6,879 nt of DNA, from positions 1-6,879 of the forward strand of contig CALDNF010000139.1 of the NCBI GenBank assembly GCA_937917475.1, given 5' to 3'. Position numbers and translations under genes: made by a program. The notes beneath the pieces are model-generated. The model searched no databases, was not told the origin of the DNA, and worked only from the letters and a program-made list of their open reading frames with translations. This stretch comes from an uncultured Faecalibacterium sp. Its GTDB lineage: Bacteria; Bacillota; Clostridia; Oscillospirales; Ruminococcaceae. Below are positions 5,066 through 6,879 of the stretch, piece after piece (the stretch's first letter is position 1; every line of letters begins with the position of its first letter).

Positions 5066-6616
5066 CAGCTCAATGATGGCGTCATCCGGCAGATCGGCAA
5101 AGGCCGCTGCGGCGGCAAGGGCCGGGGCCTCGGCACGGCGGGCTCTGCGGGACTTGAGCTCTGCCACAAGGCCCATCAGCTGCACGGTGATGAGGGGCGT
5201 CATGGCGACCATGGCCACCACGCCGAACGCATCCGTGACGATGTTTCCACCCACGGCGGCACAGGCTCCCTGGGCCAGCGGCAGCAGGAAGGCGGCAGTC
5301 ATGGGGCCGGAGGCCACGCCGCCGGCATCAAAGGCAATGGCGGTAAAAAGCTTGGGTACCACAAAGGAGATGCCAATTGCAAAGGCATAGCCCGGGATGA
5401 GGAACCAAAGGATGGAAATGCCGGTGAGCACCCGCACCATGGCAAGCCCCACCGAGAGGGATACGCCCGCAGAGAGAGCGGCTCCCATCGCCTTGGCGGA
5501 GATGGCACCGTCGGTGACTTCCTCCACCTGCTTGTTGAGAACATAGACGGAGGGCTCGGCCTTGACGATAAAATAGCCAATGAGCATCCCGATGGGGATG
5601 AGCACCCAGCGGAAGTTCTGCCCGGCCAGCACCTGCCCAAGGTAGTTGCCCGCAGGCATAAAGCCCACATTGGCACCGGTCAAAAAGAGAACGAGCCCTG
5701 CATAGGTATAGGCAAGGCCCACGGCGATGCGGCCCAGCGTCCGCTTGTCAAGTTTCAGGGCGGCAAACTGGAACACGCCGAACATCAGCACGATGGGCAG
5801 CAGGGAGGTGGCGATCTCCTTGATGTAGGTGGGCAGGCCCTTGTGGAAGAGCTGCCACAGTTCCACCGAGTCGCTGACCTCAGGCAGGACAGGCGGAATG
5901 TAAGTGCTGTCGCTGGCCCGGAACAGGATGCCCAGAATGAGCACAGCGAGGATGGGTCCCACCGAACAGAGGGCCACGAGGCCGAAGCTGTCATCAGCGG
6001 CGTGGCGGTCGCTTCGGATGGCGGCAACACCGACACCCAACGCCATGATGAAGGGAACAGTCATGGGGCCGGTGGTCACGCCGCCGGAGTCAAAGGCCAC
6101 CGCCAGAAACTCCCGGGGGACAAAGACGGCCAGCAGAAAGACCAGCCCATAAAAGACCACCAGCATCCTGGGCAGTGAAATGCCCAGCAGCATCCGGAGA
6201 AAGGCGAAGGTCAGAAACAACCCTACGCCTGCCGCCACCGAGAGGATGAGGGTCATGTTGGGGATGGAGGGTACCTGATTGGCGAGGGCCTGCAAATCGG
6301 GCTCCGAGATGGTGATGAGGAAGCCCAGCACAAAGGCCGCACCGAGGATGAGAGGAACGTTTTTGGTGTGGGTGATCACTGAGCCCACACGTTCGCCCAT
6401 AGGGGTCATGCTCATTTCGGCACCCAGAGTGAAGAACATGATGCCCACCACGATGAACACTGCACCCAGCAAAAAGCAGAGCAGGATGCTGGGGGAGACC
6501 GGTGCAATGGTAAAGCAGAGCACCAGCACGATGGCAACAATGGGCAGCACAGCCTGCAATGCCTCCCACAACTTTTCCCGCAGCTTGGGAAGAGAACCTT
6601 TCAGAATATCGTCCAC
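5063..6616 (-). CDS. DUF1538 double-domain integral membrane protein
   Basis: 517 residues from the chosen start, largely hydrophobic, with two homologous halves. Half 1 (about 15-235) has SEPDLQ at 104-109 and AFDSGGVTTGPMT at 174-186; half 2 (about 255-485) has AEPSVYVLN at 353-361 and AFDAGGVASGPMT at 428-440. This is the tandem form of the DUF1538 family. Repeated SEP/AEP and FDSGG/FDAGG motifs in membrane halves suggest an inverted- or tandem-repeat transporter, but no substrate is established. The tail after ~485 is Ala-rich, with a basic patch (KSRRARR) and an acidic end. The start is uncertain: GTG 6616 gives about 20 residues before the first helix, but its AGAAAGG is only three bases away. 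The open frame runs up to TTG 6766, inside the upstream terminator and promoter, so that longer form is rejected. First gene of the operon. Confidence 0.88.
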   Translation of the reverse strand: MDDILKGSLPKLREKLWEALQAVLPIVAIVLVLCFTIAPVSPSILLCFLLGAVFIVVGIMFFTLGAEMSMTPMGERVGSVITHTKNVPLILGAAFVLGFLITISEPDLQALANQVPSIPNMTLILSVAAGVGLFLTFAFLRMLLGISLPRMLVVFYGLVFLLAVFVPREFLAVAFDSGGVTTGPMTVPFIMALGVGVAAIRSDRHAADDSFGLVALCSVGPILAVLILGILFRASDSTYIPPVLPEVSDSVELWQLFHKGLPTYIKEIATSLLPIVLMFGVFQFAALKLDKRTLGRIAVGLAYTYAGLVLFLTGANVGFMPAGNYLGQVLAGQNFRWVLIPIGMLIGYFIVKAEPSVYVLNKQVEEVTDGAISAKAMGAALSAGVSLSVGLAMVRVLTGISILWFLIPGYAFAIGISFVVPKLFTAIAFDAGGVASGPMTAAFLLPLAQGACAAVGGNIVTDAFGVVAMVAMTPLITVQLMGLVAELKSRRARRAEAPALAAAAAFADLPDDAIIEL

Positions 6617-6634
6617 CAGCCTTTCTGACGCCCG

Positions 6635-6648
6635 GGAGCCAAAGCTCC
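6635..6648 (-). promoter_or_regulatory. Small hairpin in the DUF1538 leader
   Basis: On the minus strand, GGAGC-TTTG-GCTCC forms a 5-bp stem about 18 bases before the GTG start at 6616, within a predicted leader of about 56 nt. It may only be fortuitous, or may tune initiation at a start with a poorly spaced ribosome site. Confidence 0.35.
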
Positions 6649-6678
6649 AAAAGCGTACAAAGTGTTGAATCTTCCTAT

Positions 6679-6708
6679 AGTATATCAAATCGGAAAAGTC
6701 AAGGTCAA
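6679..6708 (-). promoter_or_regulatory. Promoter of the DUF1538 / P-II / YitT operon
   Basis: On the minus strand: -35 TTGACC (complement of 6703-6708, 5 of 6), 18-bp spacer, -10 TATACT (complement of 6679-6684, 5 of 6). The start would be near 6672. It sits between the upstream gene's terminator and the DUF1538 gene, so the three genes form an independent unit of about 3.2 kb. No obvious operator was seen. Confidence 0.7.
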
Positions 6709-6740
6709 CCAAAGGGCGGCAAAGAACCCTGGTGATGTTG

Positions 6741-6781
6741 TAATAAAATAAGAAGCTGACAGACAAAAGTCATCAGCTTCT
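6741..6781 (-). terminator. Terminator of the minus-strand gene entering from the right
   Basis: AGAAGCTGA (6751-6759) and TCAGCTTCT (6773-6781) form a perfect 9-bp stem; on the minus strand it is followed by TATTTTATTA (complement of 6741-6750). It lies just past the stop at 6792-6794 and insulates the DUF1538 operon from that gene. Confidence 0.78.
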
Positions 6782-6791
6782 CAAAGACGGT

Positions 6792-6879
6792 TTAGACTCC
6801 CTGCTTTGCCAGCACGTCCGAGGTGGGCGTGGTGAAAGTGGGGATATTGGCGTAGGGGTCAGGGGTGGTATCGGCGGGG
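6792..6879 (-). CDS. C-terminal fragment of an unidentified protein (gene continues to the right)
   Basis: The last 28 codons before TAA at 6792-6794 are visible, ending DVLAKQGV. The segment is rich in Pro and Thr (PADTTPDPYANIP), like a flexible tail. Third positions are strongly GC-rich, as in the other genes here, and a terminator follows at once, which supports a real gene end. There is too little sequence to name a product. Confidence 0.55.
   Translation of the reverse strand, partial: PADTTPDPYANIPTFTTPTSDVLAKQGV

Noticed and set aside
4862..6178. 438-codon plus-strand open frame opposite the P-II and DUF1538 genes
   Set aside because: Very Gly/His-rich, no membrane or domain pattern; created by the codon bias of the real genes on the other strand.
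6617..6766. 50-residue N-terminal extension of the DUF1538 protein from TTG 6766
   Set aside because: That start lies in the upstream gene's terminator, and the extension contains the operon promoter, so it would precede the transcript start.
1..6879. CRISPR array, tRNA, rRNA, riboswitch or prophage
   Set aside because: No regularly spaced direct repeats, cloverleaf or recognisable aptamer was seen; the holin-like peptide has no phage neighbours.

Overview
The window looks like chromosome from a moderately high-GC gut Clostridia relative, probably Oscillospiraceae and Faecalibacterium-like. Signs are GC-rich third positions, AGGAGG-type ribosome sites, sigma-A-type promoters, a Firmicutes-style cardiolipin synthase and a YitT/DUF2179 protein. 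The genus is inferred from general character, not from a search.

Layout, left to right. (1) The C-terminal part of the ATP synthase epsilon subunit (atpC, +) runs in from the left edge and ends at a strong two-way terminator. (2) Uridine kinase (udk, -) converges on the same terminator. (3) Cardiolipin synthase (cls, +) is divergent from udk; their predicted promoters overlap at the -35 elements, with a palindrome in the cls spacer. (4) A 650-base stretch (2832-3482) that a standard annotation could leave nearly blank holds a 45-residue single-pass holin-like toxin gene on the minus strand. A near-consensus plus-strand promoter faces it and should make a ~100-nt RNA. The two transcripts end in one shared hairpin and overlap tail to tail, the TxpA/RatA layout of a type I toxin-antitoxin locus. 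Their predicted 5' ends carry a ~40-nt inverted duplication. An isolated plus-strand terminator and an 18-bp perfect palindrome follow. (5) A minus-strand operon reads DUF1538 double-domain membrane protein, tandem P-II protein, YitT/DUF2179 membrane protein, with its own promoter at 6679-6708. (6) The last codons of an unidentified minus-strand gene and its terminator lie at the right edge.

How the genes relate. The left half is housekeeping (energy, pyrimidine salvage, anionic lipid). The right operon looks like a membrane transport or sensing unit run by P-II-type signalling: the membrane protein is an internal duplication, so is the P-II protein, and the third protein ends in a domain that I recall being assigned a P-II-like fold. 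The substrate is unknown. The most notable item is the toxin locus, because both RNAs, both promoters and the shared terminator can be read from the sequence.
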